Shown: positions 27,130 through 35,335 of the stretch, piece after piece | Position numbering within the stretch: the first letter of the stretch is position 1 | How the letters are laid out: each line of letters opens with the position of its first letter | Origin: Streptomyces sp. WZ.A104 | Lineage (GTDB): Bacteria > Actinomycetota > Actinomycetes > Streptomycetales > Streptomycetaceae | Length of the DNA stretch: 64,000 nucleotides | NCBI RefSeq assembly: GCF_002382885.1 | Contig: NZ_NWVL01000034.1 | Location: forward strand, 1-64,000 | Direction of reading: 5' to 3' | Notes under the pieces: generated by a model | What the model was told of the DNA's origin: nothing | Databases searched by the model: none | What the model saw: the letters and a program-made list of their open reading frames with translations, nothing else | Program-made: the position numbers and the translations under genes

Positions 27130-27894
27130 TCACAAACCGAAGCGACGCTGGAGGTCCCCCAGCTGGCCGGGCATGCGCGGTCCGGACCCGGGTTGACCCC
27201 CGCCACCGGGAACGCCCGGCGCTTCCGGCGGTGCGCCCGTGGCCTGCTCCGCCATCAGCGCCTCGCTGGATTGCAGCAGCACCGTCCCCGCCCCGACGAA
27301 CTCGAACTGGTGCTCCTCGCCCGAGGTCCCGCCGATCCCCGTCAATGACCGGATTCCGCCCATCACGCCCGTCATGTAACCGTGGTCGTAGTGGTGGCAG
27401 GGCGAAGGGCAGTCGGCCCAGCCCACCAGCGCCTGCGGGTCGACCCGCAGCGGCGGCTCCATGAACACCACCGGGCCGTTCGACGCGGCCACGAACTTCC
27501 CCGTACCGATCAGCGTCACGAACCCCGGCACGATCGACTGCTTCAGCGCGAGCTCCGGCTCGTACGCCAGCAGGTTCCCCGAGCGGATCGTCAGGTTCCC
27601 GTCGTCCAGGTCGAAGGAGTTCACATCGAACGCCCGGTCGGCGAGCAGCATCTTCCCGCTGCCCTCGGCCACCACCCAGTCGCTCGCGTGCAGCGGTGAA
27701 TGGAAGCTGGAGCGCACCAGGCGCTCGAACCGGCCGTGCCCGATGCCGTCGAACTCGATCTGCCCGTAGTAGGCGATCATCTTGCCCTTCTGCAGGAACC
27801 ACCGGCTCCCCTTGAGCTCCACGCAGAAGGTGTAGGCGTTGACGTTGTCGTTTGACGGCAGCGTCATCGGATCGAAGACCACGGGCGTGCTCAC
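27130..27894 (-). CDS. AIM24-family protein, third of a tandem set
   Basis: 254 residues from GTG 27894, four bases overlapping the gene upstream. AIM24/TIGR00266 beta-prism-like fold: repeated GSGKMLLAD, FDLDDGNLTIRSGNLLAYEP and GPVVFMEPPLRVDPQALVGW. It ends in a Gly/Pro-rich tail (about 45 residues). The family is widespread with no established biochemical role in bacteria; the mitochondrial member supports cristae protein assembly. The most divergent of the three copies, with extra CPSPCHHYDHGY that could bind metal. Confidence 0.83.
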   Translation of the reverse strand: MSTPVVFDPMTLPSNDNVNAYTFCVELKGSRWFLQKGKMIAYYGQIEFDGIGHGRFERLVRSSFHSPLHASDWVVAEGSGKMLLADRAFDVNSFDLDDGNLTIRSGNLLAYEPELALKQSIVPGFVTLIGTGKFVAASNGPVVFMEPPLRVDPQALVGWADCPSPCHHYDHGYMTGVMGGIRSLTGIGGTSGEEHQFEFVGAGTVLLQSSEALMAEQATGAPPEAPGVPGGGGQPGSGPRMPGQLGDLQRRFGL

Positions 27895-28541
27895 AGCTTC
27901 TCCTCGGATGCCTGGACGTACACCGCGCCGCTCCCGCTCAGCTCCAGCTGGAACGCCTCGCCGGACCCCCGCCCCACCATGTCCCGCCAGCCCACCGCCG
28001 TGGACAGCTTGTTGCGGACCTCCCCGTGGTGGGCGACGTACGCCTGCGGGTCGACGTGGATGTCCCGGCCCGGGGTGATCGGCAGCTCGATCACCCCGCC
28101 GTGGGCCATCACGGCGACCGCGCCGTGGCCCTTGAGCGTCGTCGTGAACAGGCCCTGGCCGGTCACCTGGCCGCGGACCATGCCCATCACGCCGCCCTGC
28201 GAGCCCATGAACATCGTGCCCTGCTGGAGGGAGCCGTCGAAGGCGAGGAGGCGGTCGGCCTCCACGTAGAGGGTGTCGCCGGACAGGTTGATCACCTGGA
28301 TGTGGTGGCCGCCGTGGCCGAACATCACCGTGCCCGAGCCCTCGACCGTCATCAGCGGTGTCGCCTCGCCCGCCACCCGGCGGCCGATCATCGAGGCGAA
28401 GCCGCCCTGGCCGCCCTGGATGTTCGGGGTGAACGACACCTCGCCCCGGTAGGCCAGCATCGCACCGCGCTGGCTGAACAGCTTCTGGCCCGGGGCCACC
28501 GTGGCCTCGACCATCTTGGAGTTGATCTCCCGGAACGGCAT
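27891..28541 (-). CDS. AIM24-family protein, second of a tandem set
   Basis: 216 residues, MPFREINSKMVEATVAPGQKLFSQRGAMLAYRGEVSF. Family motifs: VEGSGTVMFGHGGHHIQVINLSGDTLYVEADRLLAFDGSL, QGLFTTTLKGHGAVAVMAHGG and DPQAYVAHHGEVRNKL. No signal peptide. It overlaps the stop or start of its neighbours on both sides, so all three are one translational unit and probably one complex. Confidence 0.85.
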   Translation of the reverse strand: MPFREINSKMVEATVAPGQKLFSQRGAMLAYRGEVSFTPNIQGGQGGFASMIGRRVAGEATPLMTVEGSGTVMFGHGGHHIQVINLSGDTLYVEADRLLAFDGSLQQGTMFMGSQGGVMGMVRGQVTGQGLFTTTLKGHGAVAVMAHGGVIELPITPGRDIHVDPQAYVAHHGEVRNKLSTAVGWRDMVGRGSGEAFQLELSGSGAVYVQASEEKL

Positions 28542-29173
28542 CAGACATCGCCCCCGACCGTGTTGCGCTCGCTCGGCTGTACGTAGACCAGGCCGTCGCC
28601 CTCGAAGCGCATCTGGAACGCCTCGCCCGAACCCTCGCCCATCAGCGTCCGGAAGTTCACCCCGCTCTGGAGCTGCTGGCGCAGATCGCCCTGATGGGCG
28701 ATGTACGCGCCGGGGTCGACCATCAGCGGATACTGCGGGGACACCCGCAGCAGCACCGCCTTCCCCTCCGACATGATCGCCGCCTGGCCCGTGCCCTCCA
28801 CGGTGGTGGTGAACAGGCCGTTGCCGCTCGCCCCGCCGCGCAGTCCGGTGAACGTCGTCCCCGTGCGCAGTCCGGCGTCGGTGGCCAGCAGATTGCTCGC
28901 CTCCACGTACAGCTTCTCGCCGTGCAGCGCGACGAGATTGATCTCGCTCGCCCGGTCGGCGAAGTAGCAGGTGCCCTGTCCGGACACCTCCATCACGGTC
29001 ATCTGCTCGCCGGTGAGACGGCGGCTCACCATGCCGCGCAGTCCCTCACCGCCGCCGGTCATCTTCTTGAAGGTCATCCGGCCGTCGTACGCGACCATCG
29101 AGCCGTTCTTCGCCTTGACGGCATCGCCCGTCAGATCGACGGCGAGCGTCTTGCTGCCTTGGAGTCGAAACAT
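28541..29173 (-). CDS. AIM24-family protein, first of a tandem set
   Basis: 210 residues from ATG 29173 (MFRLQGSKTLAVDLTGDAV); GTG 29179 would add two residues. Shares with its neighbours VSGQGTCYFADRASEINLVALHGEKLYVEASNLLATDAGL, NGLFTTTVEGTGQAAIMSEG and DPGAYIAHQGDLRQQL. Leads the operon of three. Cytosolic by sequence. The function is unknown. Confidence 0.85.
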   Translation of the reverse strand: MFRLQGSKTLAVDLTGDAVKAKNGSMVAYDGRMTFKKMTGGGEGLRGMVSRRLTGEQMTVMEVSGQGTCYFADRASEINLVALHGEKLYVEASNLLATDAGLRTGTTFTGLRGGASGNGLFTTTVEGTGQAAIMSEGKAVLLRVSPQYPLMVDPGAYIAHQGDLRQQLQSGVNFRTLMGEGSGEAFQMRFEGDGLVYVQPSERNTVGGDV

Positions 29174-29303
29174 CGCCACCCGACGAAGGTAGCCGCCCGC
29201 TCACCGCCCCGGACACCCCCCACGGAACCGTTACGCCCCTGATGCTCCCCTGATGCACACCCGCACAGGCCCTGATATGCGGCGATACGCGCGCCGGGGG
29301 AGG

Positions 29304-29330
29304 GGTGGGCCCCGGCGGCCGGGGCCCACC
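29304..29330. repeat. perfect 12-bp hairpin in a divergent gap
   Basis: GGTGGGCCCCGG pairs with CCGGGGCCCACC around the loop CGG. It lies between the divergent AIM24 and DUF3817 genes, where a terminator is not expected. It may be in the leader of the + strand gene. Confidence 0.5.
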
Positions 29331-29424
29331 GGCGCGATGCCACAATGGGGAGCGGCTTGTGCCCGCGTTCACAAGCCCGTACGGCCCCTCCCGCCCACGA
29401 CCCCCTCCCACCGAAGGTGCCCCT

Positions 29425-29775
29425 GTGGACATCAAGACCGCTTCCGCCCTGCACCGGCTGCGCCTCATCTCGATTCCCGAGGCGCTGTCCTTCCCCGCCC
29501 TGATCCTCTTCGGCTCGATCCTCAGCCGGGTCTCGGACATCGACTTCCTGATGATGCCGCTCGGCCTCATCCACGGCATCCTCTTCGTGGTCTACGCCGT
29601 GTTCCTGCTCGACGTCTGGATGAAGGCCAAGTGGCCGCTCAAGCGCGTCGCCCTCTTCTTCGTCCTGTCCCTGATCCCCTTCGGCGGCCTCTACGGCGAC
29701 AAGCTCCTCAAGGGTTACGAGGCCGACGGCGTCATCGCCGCCCGCGCCCGCCGCGAGGGCACGGTCAGCGCATGA
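29425..29775 (+). CDS. DUF3817 small membrane protein
   Basis: 116 residues from GTG 29425, GAAGG seven bases upstream. Three hydrophobic helices with the family marks [45 protein letters not shown] and [13 protein letters not shown]. Inner-membrane protein of unknown role. Its stop overlaps the next gene start (ATGA). A second family member is at 56039. Confidence 0.85.
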   Translation: MDIKTASALHRLRLISIPEALSFPALILFGSILSRVSDIDFLMMPLGLIHGILFVVYAVFLLDVWMKAKWPLKRVALFFVLSLIPFGGLYGDKLLKGYEADGVIAARARREGTVSA

Positions 29776-30065
29776 TCGTCGCGTTCTCGGTCTCCCCGCT
29801 GGGCGTCGGTGAGGATGTCGGCGAGTACGTCGCCGACGCCGTTCGGGTCGTCCGCGAGTCCGGACTGCCCAACCGCACCGACGCGATGTTCACCTCCATC
29901 GAGGGGGAGTGGGACGAGGTCATGGACGTCGTCAAGCGCGCCGTCGCCGCCGTCGAAGCCCGCGCGGGACGCGTCTCCCTGGTACTGAAGGCCGACATCA
30001 GGCCCGGTGTCACCGACGGTCTGACCTCGAAGGTCGAGACCGTGGAGCGCCATCTCGCCCCCTGA
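29772..30065 (+). CDS. MTH1187-family thiamine-binding protein
   Basis: 97 residues, [33 protein letters not shown] ferredoxin-like YqgV/MTH1187 fold whose members bind thiamine or related ligands at a tetramer interface. Includes [26 protein letters not shown] and [12 protein letters not shown]. Translationally coupled to the DUF3817 gene; followed by a clear terminator. Confidence 0.85.
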   Translation: MIVAFSVSPLGVGEDVGEYVADAVRVVRESGLPNRTDAMFTSIEGEWDEVMDVVKRAVAAVEARAGRVSLVLKADIRPGVTDGLTSKVETVERHLAP

Positions 30066-30103
30066 CGCGCCGTCCGCGCGACCACGCCCCGCGTTCACCC
30101 GAT

Positions 30104-30136
30104 AAGCCCCCGGAACCACACGGCCGGGGGCTTTTC
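30104..30136 (+). terminator. rho-independent terminator
   Basis: Stem AAGCCCCCGG (30104-30113) and CCGGGGGCTT (30124-30133) followed by TTTT. It ends the DUF3817/thiamine-binding operon. Confidence 0.85.
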
Positions 30137-30238
30137 CGGTGCCGGATCAAAAACCGCTCACTCGGACCTGCCAAGTCGACACGCCGTTAGCCGTCGCCTT
30201 CTGTGGGGATATCAACCCGTTCGACAGTGGGAGGCACG

Positions 30239-32059
30239 GTGCGGTCGGAGGGCTACGACTACGACACCTACAGCCGGCTCGCGGGTCCGCTCACCGAGCC
30301 GGACCCGACGGGATACCGCGTGCGGTACAAGAGCCTGCTCTCGACGGAGAAGCACCGAATAAGGGCCGTCCTGCTGATGACCCTCGCCCCGGTGCTCACC
30401 GGCATCCTGCTGCTCTACCTGGTCTGGCCCACGCACTGGACCGAGCGCGAGAACGGGGAGCGCTGGCTCGTCGTCGCGGACACCGTGATGCTGGTGTCGA
30501 TCGGCCTGATCGAGATCTTCATGCTGGTCAACGTGGTCTCCATCGCGCACGCCACGCTGGTCGCCCGGGACCCGGTTCCGGTGACGCCCGAGCCCGGCAC
30601 CCGCGTCGCCTTCCTCACCACGTACGTCCCCGGCAAGGAACCGCTCTCCATGGTCCGCGCCACCCTCAAGGGGGCCGTACGCCTGACGCACTCCGGCCCG
30701 CTGGACGTCTGGCTGCTCGACGAGGGCGACGACCCCGGGGCCCGGATGCTCTGCGCGGAGCTGGGCGTGCACCACTTCACCCGGCGCGGGGTCCCCGAGT
30801 GGAACCGGGAGAAGGGCGTCCACAAGGCGAAGACGAAGCACGGCAACTACAACGCCTGGATCGCCCTGCACGGCGGCGACTACGACTTCTTCGCCTCCGT
30901 CGACACCGACCACGTGCCGATGCCCAACTTCCTGGAACGGATGATGGGCTACTTCCGCGACCCGGACGTCGCCTTCGTCGTCGGACCGCAGGTCTACGGG
31001 AACTACGACATGGCCGTCACCAAGGCCGCCGAGTCGCAGCAGTTCCTCTTCCACGCGCTCATCCAGCGCGCGGGCAACCGCTACGGCGCCCCGATGTTCG
31101 TCGGCACCAACAACGTCGTCCGCATCGCCGCGCTGCGCCAGGTCGGCGGTCTGTACGACTCGATCACCGAGGACATGGCGACCGGCTTCGAGATCCACCG
31201 CCGCCGCAACCCCCTCACCGGGCGCTACTGGCGTTCGGTATACACCCCCGACGTGCTGGCCGTCGGCGAGGGGCCCTCCTCCTGGACGGACTTCTTCACC
31301 CAGCAGCTGCGCTGGTCGAGGGGGACGTACGAGACGCTCTTCAAGCAGTACGGCAAGGCGCTGTTCCGGGTCCCGCCCGGCCGCCTGTTCAGCTACTCGC
31401 TGATGCTCGTCTACTACCCGATGACCGCCGTCAACTGGCTGCTCGGCGTGCTGAGCTGTGTGCTGTTCCTCTGGTTCGGGGCGTCCGGCACCCAGGTCGC
31501 CGCCTCCATCTGGCTGATGCTCTACAGCGACGCCGCCGCCCTCCAGATCGGCCTCTACCTCTGGAACCGCCGCCACAACGTCTCGCCGCACGAACCCGAG
31601 GGCTCCGGCGGACTCGCCGGCATGGCCATGTCCGCGCTCTCGGCGCCGATCTACCTGAAGTCGCTGGGCTCCGCCGTCCTGCGCACCGACGGACGGTTCG
31701 TCGTCACGCCCAAGGGCGGCCAGACCTCCCCGGACCGGCTGCTCACCTTCCGTATCCACCTCTTCTGGGCCGCGGTCCTGCTGTCCTCGCTCGCCGCGTC
31801 GGTCTACCTCGACCACACCCATGTGGCGATGCGGACCTGGGCCACGCTGGGCCTGGCGATATCCCTCGCCCCGGTCGCCGTGTGGGCCTGGACCAACTGG
31901 CAGGACAAGCGTGCCGCGGCCCCGAGCGGGGTCCTCGCCCCGGCGCCCCCGCTGCCCGAACCCACCTACGTCACCACCGCGCCGGCCCCGTCGGCGACCA
32001 CCACCACCACCACCGCGACGGCGGGCACCACCGCCACCACCACCGCAGGAGGGAACTGA
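30239..32059 (+). CDS. cslA: CslA-like family 2 glycosyltransferase (cellulose-synthase-like)
   Basis: 606 residues from GTG 30239, GGGAGG five bases upstream. Two N-terminal helices (about 45-105) precede the GT-A domain. Processive GT2 signatures: DEGDD, DTDH (DxD), TEDMATG (TED) and QQLRWSRG (QxxRW). About five further helices follow, then a Thr/Pro-rich tail. It should polymerise a beta-glucan-type chain and move it across the membrane. CslA with GlxA makes a tip-located glycan needed for hyphal growth in S. coelicolor/lividans (known, at SCO2836-2837). This is the same gene pair at another locus, or the cognate pair moved. Confidence 0.85.
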   Translation: MRSEGYDYDTYSRLAGPLTEPDPTGYRVRYKSLLSTEKHRIRAVLLMTLAPVLTGILLLYLVWPTHWTERENGERWLVVADTVMLVSIGLIEIFMLVNVVSIAHATLVARDPVPVTPEPGTRVAFLTTYVPGKEPLSMVRATLKGAVRLTHSGPLDVWLLDEGDDPGARMLCAELGVHHFTRRGVPEWNREKGVHKAKTKHGNYNAWIALHGGDYDFFASVDTDHVPMPNFLERMMGYFRDPDVAFVVGPQVYGNYDMAVTKAAESQQFLFHALIQRAGNRYGAPMFVGTNNVVRIAALRQVGGLYDSITEDMATGFEIHRRRNPLTGRYWRSVYTPDVLAVGEGPSSWTDFFTQQLRWSRGTYETLFKQYGKALFRVPPGRLFSYSLMLVYYPMTAVNWLLGVLSCVLFLWFGASGTQVAASIWLMLYSDAAALQIGLYLWNRRHNVSPHEPEGSGGLAGMAMSALSAPIYLKSLGSAVLRTDGRFVVTPKGGQTSPDRLLTFRIHLFWAAVLLSSLAASVYLDHTHVAMRTWATLGLAISLAPVAVWAWTNWQDKRAAAPSGVLAPAPPLPEPTYVTTAPAPSATTTTTTATAGTTATTTAGGN

Positions 32060-32062
32060 GCC

Positions 32063-34018
32063 ATGGCCTACCGGCCCTCGAAGAAGATGAAGAAGACACT
32101 CCTGGGCGGCGGCGCCGTGGTGCTGCTCGCGGGGCTCAACGCCCCCGCCGCACTCTCCTTCGCCGAGGACAGGTACCACGCGTACAAGATCGACCAGCCG
32201 GCGTACAAGGCGGAGTACGGCTCCTGGAAGCTGGTGGACATCCCGAAGGAGTACCGCACCAACGCGATCCACGCGGCGCTCCTGCACACCGGGAAGGTGC
32301 TGATCGTCGCGGGCTCCGGCAACGACCAGAAGCACTTCGACGAGGGCACCTTCGACACGGTGCTGTGGGACCCGGCCGAGAACACCTTCCAGAAGATCCC
32401 CACCCCCGAGGACTTCTTCTGCGGCGGCCACGCCCAGCTGCCCGACGGGCGCCTCCTGATCGCGGGCGGCACCGCCCGCTACGAGGTGCTCGACGACAAG
32501 GTGCAGCGGGCCGGGGGCGGCATGCGGGTCAAGAACGAGAACCCGGACAAGCCCCTGAAGCTGAAGAAGGGCACGGTCTTCCGCTCGCCCTCCGGCGTCG
32601 AGTACGTCGCCAAGTTCGACGTCACCGTCCCCAAGGCCAAGCGCGAGTTCGAGGTCACGTACTTCAAGAACGGCCAGATGAAGCCGTGGAAGACCAAGGT
32701 GACCGCGGCGGAACAGCGGGTCTTCGTCGAGGCGGTGAAGGACGGCCCCGAGTCGGTGACGACCGACGCCGCGCAGTACGAGATCGTCGGCCTGAAGGGC
32801 AAGGATGCCGACAACTCGTACGGGCTCGCCGAGAAGATCACCATGGACAAGCAGGACTTCCAGGGAATCCGGGCCGCCTACGAGTTCGACCCGACGGCCG
32901 AGAAGTACATCCGGGTCGACCCGATGAAGGAGGCCCGCTGGTATCCCACGCTGGTCGGCCTGGAGGACGGCAGGGTGCTGGCCGTCTCCGGGCTCGATGA
33001 CGTCGGTGAGATCCTGCCGGGCGACAACGAGATCTACGACCCGAAGACCAAGAAGTGGTCCAAGGGCCCGTTCCAGTACTTCCCGACCTACCCGGCGCTC
33101 TTCCTCACCAAGGGCGGCAAGCTCTTCTACCCGGGGGCGAACGCCGGTTACGGCCCGGCCGACAAGGGGCGCGAGCCCGGGATCTGGGACCTGAAGAAGA
33201 ACACCTTCACCAAGGTCCCCGGGCTGACCGACACCGACGAGCTGGAGACGGCCGCCTCGCTGATGCTGCCGCCCGTGCAGGACCAGAAGGTGATGGTGCT
33301 GGGCGGCGGCGGGGTCGGGGAGTCCAAGAAGTCCACCGCCCGCACGGCCGTCATCGACCTCAAGGAGGACAGTCCGGCCTTCCGCCCCGGCCCCGATCTG
33401 CCGCAGGGCACGCGCTATCTGAACAGCGTGATCATGCCGGACGACACCGTCTTCACCAGCGGCGGCTCGAAGGACTACCGGGGCCGCGGGGCAAGCAACA
33501 TCCTCAAGGCGCAGACCTATGACCCGAAGACCAACTCCTTCAAGGAGGCGGCCGAGCCGACGGTGGGCCGCAACTACCACTCCGAGGCGCTGCTGCTGCC
33601 CGACGGGAGAGTGGTGACCTTCGGTTCCGACTCGCTCTACGGCGACAAGGACAACACGAAGCTCGGCAAGTTCGAGCAGCGCGTGGAGGTCTACACCCCG
33701 CCCGCCCTGCACCGGGGCAAGGACAGGCGCCCGGTGATCGGGGACGGCCCGCAGGACGCCGAGCGCGGCGCGACGATCACCTTCGAGAGCGCCGACGCGG
33801 ACCGGATCGCGACGGCCCGGCTGATGCGGCCGAGCGCGGTCACGCACACGACGGACGTGGAGCAGCGCTCCATCGCGCTGGGGCTGAAGAAGGGGGAGGG
33901 CGAGGTGAGTGTGAGCGTGCCGGACGACGCCACGCTGGTGCCGCCCGGCTGGTACATGCTCTTCGTCACCGACACCGACGGCGTCCCCTCCGTCGCGAAG
34001 TGGGTCAAGGTCGCCTGA
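32063..34018 (+). CDS. glxA: GlxA-like mononuclear copper radical oxidase
   Basis: 651 residues, a size close to GlxA. N-terminal membrane/signal segment MKKTLLGGGAVVLLAGLNAPAALSFA, then kelch-type beta-propeller and a C-terminal DUF1929 domain (about 545-651). All radical-copper residues are seen: Cys120 (EDFFCGGHAQLPDG) to form the thioether with Tyr294 (EARWYPTL), axial Tyr505 and His506 (RNYHSEALLLPDG), and His595 (AVTHTTDVEQRS). It oxidises alcohols, probably the glycan made by the upstream CslA, with four bases between the genes. Confidence 0.87.
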   Translation: MAYRPSKKMKKTLLGGGAVVLLAGLNAPAALSFAEDRYHAYKIDQPAYKAEYGSWKLVDIPKEYRTNAIHAALLHTGKVLIVAGSGNDQKHFDEGTFDTVLWDPAENTFQKIPTPEDFFCGGHAQLPDGRLLIAGGTARYEVLDDKVQRAGGGMRVKNENPDKPLKLKKGTVFRSPSGVEYVAKFDVTVPKAKREFEVTYFKNGQMKPWKTKVTAAEQRVFVEAVKDGPESVTTDAAQYEIVGLKGKDADNSYGLAEKITMDKQDFQGIRAAYEFDPTAEKYIRVDPMKEARWYPTLVGLEDGRVLAVSGLDDVGEILPGDNEIYDPKTKKWSKGPFQYFPTYPALFLTKGGKLFYPGANAGYGPADKGREPGIWDLKKNTFTKVPGLTDTDELETAASLMLPPVQDQKVMVLGGGGVGESKKSTARTAVIDLKEDSPAFRPGPDLPQGTRYLNSVIMPDDTVFTSGGSKDYRGRGASNILKAQTYDPKTNSFKEAAEPTVGRNYHSEALLLPDGRVVTFGSDSLYGDKDNTKLGKFEQRVEVYTPPALHRGKDRRPVIGDGPQDAERGATITFESADADRIATARLMRPSAVTHTTDVEQRSIALGLKKGEGEVSVSVPDDATLVPPGWYMLFVTDTDGVPSVAKWVKVA

Positions 34019-34318
34019 GGGGGGCGGTTCGCGAGGTGATGTCCCCTTCTGGATGAGGCTGGGGAAGGGCTGCTGGACACCGTGTTCGTCGGATACCGCT
34101 TCCCGGTGAAGCTGCCGGTTCCGGCCTCCCGCGGGCGGTGACCACCGGCCCTCGGGAAGTGCGGAATGCGCGACCCCCGATGACGCGAGGTCGCCAGTTC
34201 CATGCCCCTTTGTGGGACGTCGGCCCGGGAGGGGGGCGGGCGGGCGGGACGCGCGGTCGTCTTGGTGACGTGGGACCGCGCGTCCAGCCCGATCGCCCGG
34301 CCCGCGGGGCGGGCGGGG
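34019..34318. other. 300-base gap at the left edge of the biosynthetic cluster
   Basis: Lies between the convergent glxA and BtrH-like genes. It holds the hairpin at 34249-34283 and G-rich runs. No gene, tRNA or attachment site was seen. It is the likely left border of the cluster. Confidence 0.5.
34249..34283. terminator. hairpin between convergent transcription units
   Basis: Ten-bp perfect stem ACGCGCGGTC (34249-34258) / GACCGCGCGT (34274-34283), 15-base loop, no T tract. It ends the 12-gene leftward operon and possibly glxA. Confidence 0.55.
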
Positions 34319-35335
34319 TCAGCGGCCGATGAGGGATTCCCAGAGTCGGACCGTGACCTCGTCGAGCCGGGCGAACCGCTCGTTGATGCGGCCCAGGACG
34401 GACGGCGCGGCAGTGGCCTCGTAGCGCAGGGCGAGGACGCCCATGGCCTGCCAGTGGCGCATGGCCTCCTCGTGGAGGGCCGTCGTATCCTCACCGGCTC
34501 CCGCGTCCGCGAGGGAACGGCCCATCAGGACGAGGCTGGGCACCGCGTACAGGACCGAACTGTGGTGGAACAGGCGGCGGGCGCCGATCGCGGCCTGTTC
34601 CCGGGTGCCCGCGAAGCAGGCGGCGGACAGGTCCCGGTAGCGGTTGATCGCGCCGCGGAACCGTTCCTCGGCGAAGAACCGCCGAGCCTGTTCGGCCAGC
34701 ACGCCGTCCAGCGCGCCGTCGCCCGCCCCCTCACCCGGGCCGGCCGCCGCCAGGGTGTCGGTGGCCGCGTAGAAGAAGCCCATCCCGTCGTGGGACTCGG
34801 TCCTGATGTGGTCGGTCGTCGCGCGGACCAGGTCCTCGATGGACAGACGGGCCCGGCAGCTGAACGGCTTGGGGCCGACGACCAGCGTGTCCAGCACGTC
34901 CACATGCCGGAGGTCCTCGGAGACCCCCTCGATCAGCACGGCGTGCAGGTAGGGCGCGTTCCCGGTGTACACGTCCGCGTAGCCGAGGTGGGCCGTGTTC
35001 ACCCACACCACCACGCCCTTGAACTCCGCCAACAACCGGACGAGTTGGTCGCCCATGGCCGCGGGTTCGATCGGGATGGTGTGCACCTTGAAGCCGGACC
35101 GCGTCATGCCGAGCGCGCCGGCTTCCTCGACCGGGAAGATGTACTCGGGGTAGCCGCCCTCGTCCAGCCCGGCTTGGAACAGGTAGCCGTTCCCCCGCTC
35201 GAATATCGCCTGTTCGGCGACGGGGCGGCCCAGTACGGTCGCGAGCGCGGAGTACCCGCCCGTCAGACAGTTGACCGCGGTGGTGTCGTACCGCTCAAGG
35301 ATGCGGCTCTGCGCGCCGTGCGTCTCCTGTGTCAT
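34319..35335 (-). CDS. BtrH-like acyltransferase (C39-peptidase-like fold)
   Basis: 338 residues from ATG 35335, overlapping the previous stop by four bases. The N-terminal half fits the BtrH_N family: Cys23 in AVNCLTGGYSALATVLG, His131 in APYLHAVLIEG and Asp146 in RHVDVLD form a plausible papain-like triad. The butirosin enzyme BtrH moves an acyl chain from an ACP to an amine of the aminoglycoside (known). The C-terminal half is helical (about 170-338). With ACPs in this cluster and no aminoglycoside genes, it probably transfers an ACP-bound acyl unit to the peptide or amine product. Last gene of the operon. Confidence 0.65.
   Translation of the reverse strand: MTQETHGAQSRILERYDTTAVNCLTGGYSALATVLGRPVAEQAIFERGNGYLFQAGLDEGGYPEYIFPVEEAGALGMTRSGFKVHTIPIEPAAMGDQLVRLLAEFKGVVVWVNTAHLGYADVYTGNAPYLHAVLIEGVSEDLRHVDVLDTLVVGPKPFSCRARLSIEDLVRATTDHIRTESHDGMGFFYAATDTLAAAGPGEGAGDGALDGVLAEQARRFFAEERFRGAINRYRDLSAACFAGTREQAAIGARRLFHHSSVLYAVPSLVLMGRSLADAGAGEDTTALHEEAMRHWQAMGVLALRYEATAAPSVLGRINERFARLDEVTVRLWESLIGR

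Noticed and set aside
30212-33847. 1211-codon - strand ORF opposite cslA and glxA
   Set aside because: Both sense genes have full family motifs; the antisense frame has none.
34019-34318. Integration site at the cluster edge
   Set aside because: No tRNA, integrase or matching direct repeat was found near either edge within the window.
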